DNA of 64,000 nt from Aureimonas phyllosphaerae (GTDB lineage Bacteria; Pseudomonadota; Alphaproteobacteria; Rhizobiales; Rhizobiaceae): NCBI RefSeq assembly GCF_900113065.1, contig NZ_FOOA01000013.1, positions 49,361-113,360 of the forward strand. The letters run 5' to 3'. The notes beneath the pieces were generated by a model. That model was given only the letters and a program-made list of their open reading frames with translations. It had not been told where the DNA came from and did not search any database. Positions 31,468-40,645 of this stretch are shown in pieces; positions within the stretch are counted from its first letter, which is position 1; each line of letters opens with the position of its first letter. The position numbers and the translations under genes are program-made.

Positions 31468-31976
31468 GCCAGGCGATCGAGGGTTTCCTCGATCAGTTCC
31501 AGCGCCGTGGCCGCGCTAGCCTGGCGTACCACGCTGCGACCGAGCGGCCCGAACCGTCGTTCGACGTGGACCGTCCCAAGCTTCGATGCGCAGGCGAAAT
31601 GGACGAGCCCTACCGGCTTGGGGTCTGAGCCGCCGCCCGGTCCGGCGATGCCGGTAATGGAAACCGCTATATCGGACCCAGCCTCGCGCCGGGCGCCTTC
31701 CGCCATGGCCTCGGCGACTTCGCCCGAAACTGCACCGAATCGCTCGAGCCGATCGGTCGGCACCTTCAGAAGACGCGCCTTCGCGGCGTTCGAGTAGGTG
31801 ACGAAGCCCGTCCCGAACACGGCGGACGATCCGGCGATCTCAGTGATCGCCGCGGAGACCACCCCGCCGGTGCAGGATTCGGCCGTCGCGATCGTCAGAC
31901 TGTGCGCCAGCGCCTTCTCGACGATGCGCGCAGCGACGGCATCCAGCCGGTTACGGAACTCGTTCTCACCCGCCAT
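31449..31976 (-). CDS. pncC: CinA C-terminal domain protein, nicotinamide-nucleotide amidase PncC-type
   Basis: A 175-aa stand-alone CinA-C domain, the nicotinamide-nucleotide amidase that deamidates NMN for NAD recycling. Signatures are ATAESCTGGVVSAAITEIAG with active-site S34, GTGFVTYSNAAKARLL, and VSITGIAGPGGGSDPKPVGLVHF. ATG 31976 (MAGENEFRNRLDAV) is chosen; a start 16 codons upstream would push further into ispDF. It overlaps ispDF by 11 nt at its 5' end and ratA (opposite strand) by 19 nt at its 3' end. Confidence 0.9.
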   Translation of the reverse strand: MAGENEFRNRLDAVAARIVEKALAHSLTIATAESCTGGVVSAAITEIAGSSAVFGTGFVTYSNAAKARLLKVPTDRLERFGAVSGEVAEAMAEGARREAGSDIAVSITGIAGPGGGSDPKPVGLVHFACASKLGTVHVERRFGPLGRSVVRQASAATALELIEETLDRLAQAEAG

Positions 31977-33141
31977 AGACGACACTCGCCGTTGCGATCG
32001 CCGCGATCCCCTCGCGCCGGCCAATGAAGCCGATCGTCTCGTTGGTGGTCGCCTTGATCGAGATCCGTTCGGCCTCGAGACCCGTCACATCGGCGATGAC
32101 CTCCACCATGGCGGAGCGGTGGGGGCCGACCTTCGGTGCCTCGCAGATGAGGGTGACGTCGACGTTGCAGATGCGCCCCTTGTGCTCCTCCACGATCTCG
32201 ACCGCGCGTTTGAGGAAGACGCGCGAGGCGACACCGCGCCACTGCGGATCGCTCGGTGGAAAGTGGGTGCCGATGTCGCCTGCGCCGCAGGTCGCAAGCA
32301 GCGCGTCAGTCAGCGCATGGAAGCCGACATCGGCATCGGAATGTCCGAGAAGAGCCTGATCGTGCTCGATAAAGACGCCACACAGCGTCACCCCATCGCC
32401 CGGCACCAACTTGTGGACGTCGTATCCGTTGCCGGTACGCACATCGATCATCGCGGGTTCTCCTCGGAATCGCTCGGCGGCCAGGGTCAACTCGCGCGCC
32501 AGGGTCAGCTTGACGTTCTCCGGGTCCCCCGGGACTAGGCGGACCGGGATGCCGGCCCACTCGGCGATCGAGGCATCGTCCGTGAAGGCCGTCCTTGTGT
32601 CACGTGAGGCCTTCGTATGCGCCTCGCGAATCAGGCCGTAAGGAAACCCTTGCGGCGTCTGGGCTCCAAACAGACCCGACCGGTCGACCGTGACGTCGAT
32701 AAGATCGCCGTCCGATCGCTTCAGCGTATCGGCAACGGGGAGGGCGAGGATCGCCCCGGTCTTCGGATCGATGTCCGCGACCACCCGCTGGATCGCATCG
32801 GAGGAAACGAAGGGGCGCACGGCGTCATGGATCAGGACGATCTCGGGAGCGACCTCGGCGAGGGCCTCGAGACCGCAACGCACCGATGCCTGCCGTGTCG
32901 CACCGCCTTCCACGAGAAGAACGCGATCGAGTAGCCCGTCGAGAGCGCGGCCGGCCATGGCGTGATCGTCGGGGTGGATTACGACGATCACCGGCCCGAT
33001 GCCGGGCGTCGAAAGGAAACGCTCCGCGGTTCGCCACAGGACGGGGCGTCCGCCGAGGTCGAAATACTGTTTCGGTCCATAGGGCGTCAGCCCCGCGCGC
33101 GACCCGCGGCCAGCGGCAACAAGGATCGCTGCGACTTTCAT
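31966..33141 (-). CDS. ispDF: Bifunctional IspD/IspF (MEP cytidylyltransferase / MEcPP synthase)
   Basis: Carries two non-consecutive MEP-pathway steps of isoprenoid synthesis in one 391-aa protein. IspD covers residues 1-~225 (AAILVAAGRGSRAG, PKQYFDLGGRPVLWRT, LIHDAVRPFVSSDAI). IspF covers 231-391 (GNGYDVHKL with metal ligands D241 and H243, then HSDADVGFHALTDALL with H275, and IKATTNETIGFIGRREGIAA). Fusion of these enzymes is known in alpha- and epsilonproteobacteria. ATG 33141 is chosen over a start nine codons upstream. Transcription is divergent from dusB and it overlaps pncC by 11 nt. Confidence 0.97.
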   Translation of the reverse strand: MKVAAILVAAGRGSRAGLTPYGPKQYFDLGGRPVLWRTAERFLSTPGIGPVIVVIHPDDHAMAGRALDGLLDRVLLVEGGATRQASVRCGLEALAEVAPEIVLIHDAVRPFVSSDAIQRVVADIDPKTGAILALPVADTLKRSDGDLIDVTVDRSGLFGAQTPQGFPYGLIREAHTKASRDTRTAFTDDASIAEWAGIPVRLVPGDPENVKLTLARELTLAAERFRGEPAMIDVRTGNGYDVHKLVPGDGVTLCGVFIEHDQALLGHSDADVGFHALTDALLATCGAGDIGTHFPPSDPQWRGVASRVFLKRAVEIVEEHKGRICNVDVTLICEAPKVGPHRSAMVEVIADVTGLEAERISIKATTNETIGFIGRREGIAAIATASVVYGG

Positions 33142-33296
33142 TAACCACCCGAATTCGAACCGTTCCACCGACAGTGGTCAGCACATCCGCCAGCAGGGGG
33201 CAAGAGCGCAGCACCGTCGGATTTGCAATGCAGCATGGCGTTGCTTTGCACACTCATTTTGATTGTCTTTTGAGCACATGGCGATATGCTGTTTCA

Positions 33297-34370
33297 ATGT
33301 GCTGTCCGGATGATCTTCCGACCTCGAACCGTCGCCTTGCGGCGCATCCCGGTGACCTGTCGCTAGGCAGGCTCTTGATTCGCTCGCGCGTTTTTCTCGC
33401 GCCGTTGTCGGGTATCACTGACGTCCCGTTTCGACGTCTCGTCCGTTCGTTCGGAACGGAAGTGGTGTATTCGGAGATGGTGGCGAGCGGGGAACTGATC
33501 CGCAACGATGCCGACAGCCGGCAGCGCGCAGGCGCCGATGGCCTCGGACTTCATGCCGTTCAGTTGGCGGGCCGCGAGGCGTCCGCGATGCGCAAGGCCG
33601 CAGAGATCGTGGCGGCCGAAGGGGCCGACGTCATCGACATCAACATGGGGTGTCCGGCGAAGAAGGTCGTCGGCGGGCTGTCGGGCTCCGCGCTGATGCG
33701 CGATCTCGATCAAGCGCTGCGTTTGATCGAGGCGACGATCGCGGGTGCCGGCTCGGTGCCCGTGACCCTCAAGATGCGTCTCGGCTGGGATCGATCGAGC
33801 CTCAACGCACCCGATCTCGCCGTGCGTGCCGAGGGGGCAGGCGTCAGGCTGGTGACGGTCCACGGGCGGACAAGAGACCAGTTCTATACCGGGGAGGCGG
33901 ACTGGCCGGCGATCGCCGCCGTCTCTCGCGCCGTGACGATCCCTGTGGTGGCGAACGGCGACCTCCAGTCCGTCGCCGATCTCTCTTCGATGCTGCACGC
34001 GAGCGAGGCCGATGCCGCGATGATCGGACGGGGCGCCTGCGGGCGGCCGTGGTTCCCCGCCCTCGTCGGCGGTCACCTCGACTGCAACCAGATGCAGCAA
34101 AGCTTCGCCGATCTCGCGGTCTCGCATTACGACTCGATGCTCGAATTCTACGGGGAGCAGGCCGGCCTCCGCCATGCCCGCAAGCATCTCGGCTGGTATC
34201 TCGATCGATGGGAAGCGGCCGCTGCGTCGCGTCTTGCGAGCGACCGGGCCGAGCTGATGCGGGCGACCGACCCGGCGCTCGTCCGCGCTCGCCTGCGAAG
34301 CCTCCTCGGCGCTGCGATCCTCAGCGACGTCGAGCCGGATCTTTCCGCGTCCCTCCGCCAGGCTGCCTGA
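33297..34370 (+). CDS. dusB: tRNA-dihydrouridine synthase DusB
   Basis: FMN enzyme that reduces uridine in the tRNA D-loop. The 357-aa product has VFLAPLSGITDVPFRRLVRS, YSEMVASGEL, the active-site motif INMGCPAKKVVGGLSGSALM with C119, MRLGWD and GRTRDQFYTGEADW then IGRGACGRPW. It starts the nif-regulatory cluster dusB-ntrB-ntrC-ntrY-ntrX, as in rhizobia. The start is not certain: ATG 33297 gives about 15 residues more than usual before VFLAPLSG, and there is no clear Shine-Dalgarno. A candidate promoter TTGATT (33259-33264)-N17-CGATAT (33282-33287) would place transcription within a few bases of this ATG, so a leaderless mRNA or a later start is possible. ntrB follows after 3 nt. Confidence 0.93.
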   Translation: MCCPDDLPTSNRRLAAHPGDLSLGRLLIRSRVFLAPLSGITDVPFRRLVRSFGTEVVYSEMVASGELIRNDADSRQRAGADGLGLHAVQLAGREASAMRKAAEIVAAEGADVIDINMGCPAKKVVGGLSGSALMRDLDQALRLIEATIAGAGSVPVTLKMRLGWDRSSLNAPDLAVRAEGAGVRLVTVHGRTRDQFYTGEADWPAIAAVSRAVTIPVVANGDLQSVADLSSMLHASEADAAMIGRGACGRPWFPALVGGHLDCNQMQQSFADLAVSHYDSMLEFYGEQAGLRHARKHLGWYLDRWEAAAASRLASDRAELMRATDPALVRARLRSLLGAAILSDVEPDLSASLRQAA

Positions 34371-34373
34371 TCG

Positions 34374-35516
34374 ATGACGTCCTCTGCATCCGCCCCGCCG
34401 CTCGATCAGTTCGCGCTTCTGAACGCGTTGCCGCATCCGGTCGTCGCGCTTGACGAGAGCGGCCGCTTCACCTTTGCCAACTCCGACGCCGAGCAGTTCT
34501 TTTCGGCGAGCGCCTCGCATCTCGCCAAGCGCCGTCTTGCCGATTTCGTCCCTCACGACAGCCCGGTGCTCGGTCTGATCGAGCAGGTGAAGAGCGAGAA
34601 TTCGCGGATCAGCGAGTATCGCGTCGACGTGTCCTCGCCGCGCCTCGGCATGGATCGGCTGGTGGACGTCTATGTCTCCGGCCTCAGCGATCCGCCCGGC
34701 CACGTGCTCGTCATGTTCCAGTTGCGGTCGATGGCGGACAAGATGGACCGGCAGCTGACCCATCGTTCCGCGGCCCGCACGGTGACGGGGCTTGCCGCGA
34801 TGCTCGCGCACGAGATCCGCAACCCGTTGTCGGGTATCAAGGGCGCGGCGCAGCTTCTGGAGGCGGAAGCGAGCGACGAGGACCGCATTCTCACGCAGCT
34901 CATCCAGGACGAGAGCGAGCGGATCGTGAAGCTCGTCGACCGGATGGAGGTTTTCTCTGACGAGCGACCGGTCGAGCGGTCGGCCGTGAACATCCATTCG
35001 GTGCTGGAGCACGTGAAGACGCTGGCCAAGAGCGGCTTTGCGCGCGACATCCGCATCACGGAAGCCTACGACCCTTCGCTGCCCTCGGTGTTCGCCAATC
35101 GCGACCAGCTGGTTCAGGTCTTCATCAACCTCGTGAAGAACGCGAGCGAGGCGGTGGGTGGGCGGCCGGACGGCGAGATCAAGCTGTCGACGGCCTTCAA
35201 ACCCGGCGTGCGCCTGTCGGTGCCGGGCGCGCGCACCCGCATGACGCTGCCGCTCGAGTTCGTCGTCGAGGACAATGGCGGCGGCGTGCCGGACGACATC
35301 CGCGAGAACATCTTCGATCCGTTCATCACGACCAAGCCAAACGGCACCGGCCTCGGTCTGGCGCTGGTCGCCAAGATCGTGCGCGACCACGGCGGCGTGA
35401 TCGAGTGCGACTCGTATCCCGGACACACGATCTTCCGCGTGCTGATGCCGGCCTGGACGGAGCCGGATGCTCCCGACACCGACGGAACGACCCCGAAACG
35501 CAGGCGAACGCGCTGA
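34374..35516 (+). CDS. ntrB: Nitrogen regulation sensor histidine kinase NtrB
   Basis: NtrB (GlnL) phosphorylates or dephosphorylates NtrC according to nitrogen status relayed by PII. The 380-aa soluble kinase has a PAS domain (~15-115, [20 protein letters not shown]), a HisKA dimerisation domain with H146 in [20 protein letters not shown], and the HATPase domain (~235-370: [35 protein letters not shown]). No membrane segment is seen, as expected. ATG 34374 comes 3 nt after dusB; the stop shares one base with the ntrC start (TGATG). Confidence 0.97.
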   Translation: MTSSASAPPLDQFALLNALPHPVVALDESGRFTFANSDAEQFFSASASHLAKRRLADFVPHDSPVLGLIEQVKSENSRISEYRVDVSSPRLGMDRLVDVYVSGLSDPPGHVLVMFQLRSMADKMDRQLTHRSAARTVTGLAAMLAHEIRNPLSGIKGAAQLLEAEASDEDRILTQLIQDESERIVKLVDRMEVFSDERPVERSAVNIHSVLEHVKTLAKSGFARDIRITEAYDPSLPSVFANRDQLVQVFINLVKNASEAVGGRPDGEIKLSTAFKPGVRLSVPGARTRMTLPLEFVVEDNGGGVPDDIRENIFDPFITTKPNGTGLGLALVAKIVRDHGGVIECDSYPGHTIFRVLMPAWTEPDAPDTDGTTPKRRRTR

Positions 35517-36964
35517 TGGCCACCTCCCAGATTCTCGTTGCAGACGACGATGCGGCGATCCGCACGGTCATCTCGCAGGCCTTGATGCGGGCGGGTTTCG
35601 AGGTGCGCGTCACGTCGAACATCGCGACGCTCTGGCGCTGGATCAGCGCCGGGGACGGCGATCTCGTCGTCACCGACGTCCTGATGCCTGACGGCAACGT
35701 GTTCGATGTTCTGCCGAAGATCCGCAACACGCGGCCCGATCTGCCGGTCATCGTCATGAGCGCGCAGAACACGTTCATGACGGCGATCCAGGCGTCGGAG
35801 AAGGGCGCCTACGACTACATTCCAAAGCCGTTCGACCTGACCGAACTCGTCAGCATCGTGCGTCGGGCGCTGGCCGAGCCGAAGGCCGAGGCGCGCAACA
35901 AGGCGATGGACGACGGTGGCGAGACGATCCCGCTGATCGGCCGCTCGCCAGCTATGCAGGACATCTACCGCGCGCTCGCGCGCATGATGCAGACGGATCT
36001 GACGGTGACGATCACCGGCGAGTCGGGCACCGGCAAGGAGCTCGTCGCGCGCGCGCTCCATGATTACGGCCGGCGTCGCAAGGGGCCGTTCGTCGCCATC
36101 AACATGGCGGCGATCCCGCGCGATCTGATCGAATCGGAGCTCTTCGGGCACGAGAAGGGTGCGTTCACGGGGGCTCAGGCGCGGGCAAGCGGCCGTTTCG
36201 AGCAGGCCGAGGGTGGGACGCTCTTTCTCGACGAGATCGGCGACATGCCGATGGAAGCGCAGACACGGCTTCTGCGCGTGTTGCAGCAGGGCGAATATAC
36301 GGTCGTCGGCGGGCGCACGCCGATCGCGACGGACGTGCGCATCGTCTCTGCGACGAACAAGGACCTCCGTCAGCTGATTCAGCGCGGCCTGTTCCGCGAG
36401 GATCTGTTCTACCGCCTGAACGTGGTCCCGCTGCGCCTGCCGCCGCTGCGCGAGCGCATCGAGGACCTCGTCGATTTGACGAACCACTTCTTCGGCCTCG
36501 TCCAGAAGGAAGGCCTGTCGCGCAAGACGTTGACCTCCGGGGCCCTCGACGTGATGCGGCGCTATTCGTGGCCGGGAAACGTGCGCGAGCTCGAAAACCT
36601 CGTGCGGCGCCTCAGTGCTCTCTATCCGCAGGACGAGATCACCGCCGAGATCATCGAGCACGAGCTGGCCAGCGAGCAGTCGAGGCCGATCGGTGGCGAT
36701 GGCGACAGTTCGAAGCCGATCGACCTTTCGGCCGCCGTCGAGCGCTATCTGTTCGAGTATTTCGGCTCGTTCGGCAACGAGCTCCCGCCACCCGGGCTGC
36801 ACGGCCGCATTCTGCGCGAGGTCGAGTATCCGCTGATCGCAGCGGCCCTCGCGGCCACGCGGGGCAATCAGGTGAAGGCGGCCGATCTCCTCGGCGTGAA
36901 CCGCAACACGCTGCGCAAGAAGATTCGCGATCTCGACATCTCTATCGTTCGATCGATCCGCTAA
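35516..36964 (+). CDS. ntrC: Nitrogen regulation sigma-54 activator NtrC
   Basis: Response regulator that activates sigma-54 promoters under nitrogen limitation. The 482-aa product has a receiver domain with D54 ([10 protein letters not shown]), an AAA+ domain with Walker A GESGTGKE (168-175), the sigma-54 contact loop GAFTGA (215-220) and Walker B GTLFLDE (ending at 240), and a C-terminal Fis-type helix-turn-helix ([20 protein letters not shown]). All parts needed for sigma-54 activation are present, unlike in NtrX nearby. ATG 35516 lies in the TGATG overlap with ntrB. The frame upstream is only a shadow of ntrB. Confidence 0.97.
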   Translation: MATSQILVADDDAAIRTVISQALMRAGFEVRVTSNIATLWRWISAGDGDLVVTDVLMPDGNVFDVLPKIRNTRPDLPVIVMSAQNTFMTAIQASEKGAYDYIPKPFDLTELVSIVRRALAEPKAEARNKAMDDGGETIPLIGRSPAMQDIYRALARMMQTDLTVTITGESGTGKELVARALHDYGRRRKGPFVAINMAAIPRDLIESELFGHEKGAFTGAQARASGRFEQAEGGTLFLDEIGDMPMEAQTRLLRVLQQGEYTVVGGRTPIATDVRIVSATNKDLRQLIQRGLFREDLFYRLNVVPLRLPPLRERIEDLVDLTNHFFGLVQKEGLSRKTLTSGALDVMRRYSWPGNVRELENLVRRLSALYPQDEITAEIIEHELASEQSRPIGGDGDSSKPIDLSAAVERYLFEYFGSFGNELPPPGLHGRILREVEYPLIAAALAATRGNQVKAADLLGVNRNTLRKKIRDLDISIVRSIR

Positions 36965-37016
36965 TTTTCTGCAAATGCTCGTTGCATTCTAGACACATTG
37001 CGTTGCAAGACTGCCA

Positions 37017-37031
37017 CGTGATCTGATCACG
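37017..37031. promoter_or_regulatory. Palindrome CGTGATC-T-GATCACG just before ntrY
   Basis: A perfect 7-bp dyad around one centre base, ending 8 nt before the ntrY ATG and touching the ribosome site. The 75-nt ntrC-ntrY gap also has TGCAA (36970) and TTGCA (36982) as an inverted pair and TTGCAA at 37003, and a weak TTTCTG-N17-CTAGAC promoter match. NtrX is known in related bacteria to regulate ntrY, so autoregulation is possible but not shown. Confidence 0.4.
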
Positions 37032-37039
37032 GGTGGCTG

Positions 37040-39271
37040 ATGGCAGCGCAGACGACCACGATGGACGGGGAGATTCCCGCACTCGGCGAACGCCGTCGGT
37101 TCATGCTCGTGCCGGGCATCCTTGCAGTAATCGGCGCTCTCGTGACGGGCGCGATCTCCTTCGTCGTCCTCATGGGGCTGACGCCGATTGCGCCGACTGC
37201 CGCGGTGGTCAAGACGGCGACCCTCGTCAACGGCGTCTTCGTCCTGCTTCTCTGCGTCCTCATCGCGCGCGAGGTCGTGCGGATGACGAAGGCGCGACGC
37301 CACGGCAAGGCAGCGTCACGCCTCCATGTGCGCATCGTGCTGCTCTTCTCGATCGTCGCGGCATTGCCCGCGCTGCTCGTCGCGATCGTGGCAGGCATCA
37401 CCCTCGATCTCGGCCTCGACCGCTGGTTCGAGATCCGCACCCGCACCATCATCGACTCGTCGATCAACGTCGCCGAAGCCTACGTCAACGAGAACGCCCG
37501 CAACCTGCAGGGCTCGACCCTGTCGATGGCGCAGGAACTGCGCGGACAGCGGCAACTCTTCAATCTCGACCGGACCGGGTTCCAGGACCTCCTGACCGAG
37601 CAGGCGCGGGGGCGCTCGCTTCTCGGGGCGCAACTCCTGAATGGCGACGGCACGCCGTTCCTGCGGGCCGATATTCCCGTGGAGCGTCCGCTGCCGGTGC
37701 CGCCGACGGACGCGCTGCAGCAGGCGGCCGAAGGCAACCTCGTCTTCATTCCGCCCGGCGTCACGAACCTTGTCGGCGCGGTGATGCGCCTGCGGGAGTT
37801 CGGCGACGTCTACCTCTACACGATCCGTGTCGTGGATCCGGAGGTGATCGGCGCGCTGCGGCTGATGCGCGAGCGCACTGCGGAATATTCCAGCCTCGCC
37901 GACAACCGTTTCGGCCTGCAGATCGCCTTCGCCCTCCTTTACCTCGGTATCACGCTGATCGTGCTCCTCTCGGCGATCTGGACCGGCATCGGTGTGGCCG
38001 ACCGCCTGGTTCGCCCCATCCGCCTTCTGATTTCGGCGGCCGACGAGGTCAGCGAGGGCAATCTCGGCGTGTCCGTGCCGGTGCGCATCTCGGACGGCGA
38101 CGTCGGTTCGCTGTCCAACACGTTCAACAACATGATCCGGCAGCTGCGCAGCCAGCGGCATGAACTCGTCAACGCGAAAGATGTAATCGACGAACGGCGC
38201 CGCTTCACCGAGGCTGTGCTGTCGGGCGTCACGGCGGGCGTCATGGGCGTCGACCGGCGCGGTGAGATTTCGATGTTGAACCCGTCTGCCGAGCGCATCC
38301 TGTCGATTCGCGGCAGCGACGTCGTCGGACGGCCGCTAGAGGAGGTTCTGCCGGCGCTCAGCGAGGTCTATGCCGCGGCACGCCATTCGCGCCGTCGCGA
38401 GCATCAGGAGCAGATCAAGCAGCGGGTGCGCGACCGCGAGCGCACGCTCGACGTTCGCGTGACCTCTGAAGAGGAGGAGGCCGGCGTCAGCGCGAGCGTC
38501 GTGACGATCGACGACATCACGGATCTCGTCGACGCCCAGCGTTCCTCGGCCTGGGCCGATGTCGCGCGGCGCATCGCGCACGAGATCAAGAACCCGCTGA
38601 CCCCGATTCAGCTTTCGGCCGAGCGCATCCGTCGCCGCTACGGCAAGTTCGTCGAGACCGACCGCGAGATTTTCGACCGCTGCGTCGACACGATCATCCG
38701 GCAGGTCGCCGACATCGGTCGCATGGTGGACGAGTTCTCGCAGTTCGCGCGTATGCCGAAGCCGACGCTCGAGGATCGGGACCTGCGCGAAGCGCTTCGG
38801 GAAGCCGTTTTCATGCGCGAACTCGCCGCGCAGGGCATCACGATCGAGGGCGACTTCGGCGACAAGCCGCTGATGGGCTCCTACGACCTTCGCCTCCTGT
38901 CCCAGGCCTTCGGCAATCTCGTGAAGAACGCCGTCGAGGCGATGGAGCCGATGGAGAACCATGCGGGCCGCATCGTCGTGCGCGCCTTCGATAGCGACGG
39001 AACCAACGTCGTGGAGATCGAAGATAATGGCCTCGGTTTCCCGAAAGAGGATCGAGATCGCCTTCTCGAGCCCTATATGACGACCCGCGAAAAGGGGACG
39101 GGGCTCGGTCTGGCGATCGTGCGCAAGATCGTGGAGGAGCACGGCGGCACGATCGCGCTCGACGATGCGCCGAACTTCGACCACGGCGCCCTGGTCCGCA
39201 TCCGCCTTCCTGCCGACGACACGTCCAAGACCGCCCCGACGACGAACTCAGAAGAACACGGTGAACACTGA
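37040..39271 (+). CDS. ntrY: Nitrogen/redox sensor histidine kinase NtrY
   Basis: Membrane sensor kinase paired with NtrX; in related alphaproteobacteria it responds to nitrogen and redox state. The 743-aa product has membrane segments near residues 22-46, 58-78, 96-118 and 295-320, enclosing a periplasmic domain (~120-293). A HAMP domain (~321-375, LVRPIRLLISAADEVSEGNL), a PAS domain (~385-495), a HisKA domain with H514 in RIAHEIKNPLTPIQLSAERI and an HATPase domain (LLSQAFGNLVKNAVEAME, EIEDNGLGFP, GTGLGLAIVRKIVEEHGG) follow. The stop overlaps the ntrX start by one base (TGATG). Confidence 0.96.
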   Translation: MAAQTTTMDGEIPALGERRRFMLVPGILAVIGALVTGAISFVVLMGLTPIAPTAAVVKTATLVNGVFVLLLCVLIAREVVRMTKARRHGKAASRLHVRIVLLFSIVAALPALLVAIVAGITLDLGLDRWFEIRTRTIIDSSINVAEAYVNENARNLQGSTLSMAQELRGQRQLFNLDRTGFQDLLTEQARGRSLLGAQLLNGDGTPFLRADIPVERPLPVPPTDALQQAAEGNLVFIPPGVTNLVGAVMRLREFGDVYLYTIRVVDPEVIGALRLMRERTAEYSSLADNRFGLQIAFALLYLGITLIVLLSAIWTGIGVADRLVRPIRLLISAADEVSEGNLGVSVPVRISDGDVGSLSNTFNNMIRQLRSQRHELVNAKDVIDERRRFTEAVLSGVTAGVMGVDRRGEISMLNPSAERILSIRGSDVVGRPLEEVLPALSEVYAAARHSRRREHQEQIKQRVRDRERTLDVRVTSEEEEAGVSASVVTIDDITDLVDAQRSSAWADVARRIAHEIKNPLTPIQLSAERIRRRYGKFVETDREIFDRCVDTIIRQVADIGRMVDEFSQFARMPKPTLEDRDLREALREAVFMRELAAQGITIEGDFGDKPLMGSYDLRLLSQAFGNLVKNAVEAMEPMENHAGRIVVRAFDSDGTNVVEIEDNGLGFPKEDRDRLLEPYMTTREKGTGLGLAIVRKIVEEHGGTIALDDAPNFDHGALVRIRLPADDTSKTAPTTNSEEHGEH

Positions 39272-40632
39272 TGGCAGCGGATATCCTCATCGTTGACGAC
39301 GAAGCCGACATCCGCGAGCTTGTCGCCGGCCTTCTCGACGACGAGGGCTACGAGACACGCATGGCGAGCAACTCGGACGCGGCGCTGCAGGCGATCGCCG
39401 ACCGGGTGCCGCGCCTGATCTTCCTCGACATCTGGCTGCAGGGGAGCCGTCTCGACGGGCTGGACGTCCTCGACGCGATCCGCGCCCAGCACCCCGAAAT
39501 CCCGGTCGTCATGATTTCCGGCCACGGCAACATCGAGACCGCCGTCTCGGCCATTCGGCGCGGTGCCTACGACTACATCGAGAAGCCCTTCAAGGCGGAC
39601 CGTCTGGTGCTCATCGCGGAGCGCGCGCTGGAGACCTCTAAGCTGAAGCGCGAGGTTTCGGAACTGAAGCGCCGCTCCAGCGACTCGCCGGACCTTCTCG
39701 GCAAGTCACACCCGATGAACCAGCTGCGCGCGACGATCGAGCGGGTCGCGCCGACCAACAGCCGCGTGATGATCCTCGGGCCTTCCGGTTCCGGCAAGGA
39801 GATGGTCGCGCGCGCCATCCATGCCGCGTCCGCCCGCGCCAAGGGTCCGTTCATCGCTTTGAACGCGGCCGCCATCACGCCGGACCGGATGGAGGTCGAA
39901 CTCTTCGGCACCGAGACCCCGCCCGGTATGGAGCGCAAGGTCGGCGCTCTGGAAGAGGCGCATGGCGGCGTTCTCTATCTCGACGAAGTCGGCGATATGC
40001 CGCGCGAAACGCAGAATAAAATTCTGCGCGTCCTCACCGAGCAGACGTTCGAGCGCGTCGGCGGCGCCAAGCGCGTCAAGGTCGACGTGCGGATCATCTC
40101 CTCGACCTCGCAGAACCTTGAATCGCTCATGGCCGAAGGCTCGTTCCGAGAGGATCTGTTCCACCGTCTCGCGGTGGTGCCGATTTCCGTGCCGCCGCTG
40201 GCGGACCGGCGTTCGGACATCCCGATCCTGATCGACGCCTTCATGAAGCAGATCGGGGAACAGACGGGCATCCGCCCGAAGGCCCTCAGCCCGGAGGCGC
40301 TAGCCGTCCTTCAGTCGAGCGACTGGCCGGGCAATATCCGGCAGCTTCGCAACAATATCGAGCGGCTGATGATCCTGTCGCGGCAGGACGGCGCCGAGGC
40401 GATCTCCGCCGACATGCTGCCGCACGAGGTGAGTGACATGCTGCCGCGTACGCCGAGCCAGTCGGACGGGCGCATCCTGGCGCTGCCGCTGCGCGACGCG
40501 CGCGAGGTGTTCGAGAAGGAGTATCTCGTCGCCCAGATCAACCGCTTCGGCGGCAACATCTCGCGTACGGCCGAGTTCGTCGGCATGGAGCGCTCGGCGC
40601 TGCATCGGAAGTTGAAGTCGCTCGGCATCTAG
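39271..40632 (+). CDS. ntrX: Response regulator NtrX
   Basis: NtrC-family regulator partnered with NtrY. The 453-aa product has a receiver domain with D53 (LIFLDIWLQGSRLDG), an AAA+ domain (GPSGSGKEMVARAIH, LYLDEVGDMPRETQNKILRV) and a C-terminal Fis-type DNA-binding helix (GGNISRTAEFVGMERSALHR). The GAFTGA sigma-54 loop is missing; the equivalent stretch reads VELFGTETPPGMERKVGALE. This is the normal state for NtrX and means it should act without sigma-54, as a DNA-binding regulator. ATG 39271 lies in the TGATG overlap with ntrY; trkA follows after 13 nt. Confidence 0.96.
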   Translation: MAADILIVDDEADIRELVAGLLDDEGYETRMASNSDAALQAIADRVPRLIFLDIWLQGSRLDGLDVLDAIRAQHPEIPVVMISGHGNIETAVSAIRRGAYDYIEKPFKADRLVLIAERALETSKLKREVSELKRRSSDSPDLLGKSHPMNQLRATIERVAPTNSRVMILGPSGSGKEMVARAIHAASARAKGPFIALNAAAITPDRMEVELFGTETPPGMERKVGALEEAHGGVLYLDEVGDMPRETQNKILRVLTEQTFERVGGAKRVKVDVRIISSTSQNLESLMAEGSFREDLFHRLAVVPISVPPLADRRSDIPILIDAFMKQIGEQTGIRPKALSPEALAVLQSSDWPGNIRQLRNNIERLMILSRQDGAEAISADMLPHEVSDMLPRTPSQSDGRILALPLRDAREVFEKEYLVAQINRFGGNISRTAEFVGMERSALHRKLKSLGI

Positions 40633-40645
40633 GCGGGCGCCGACC

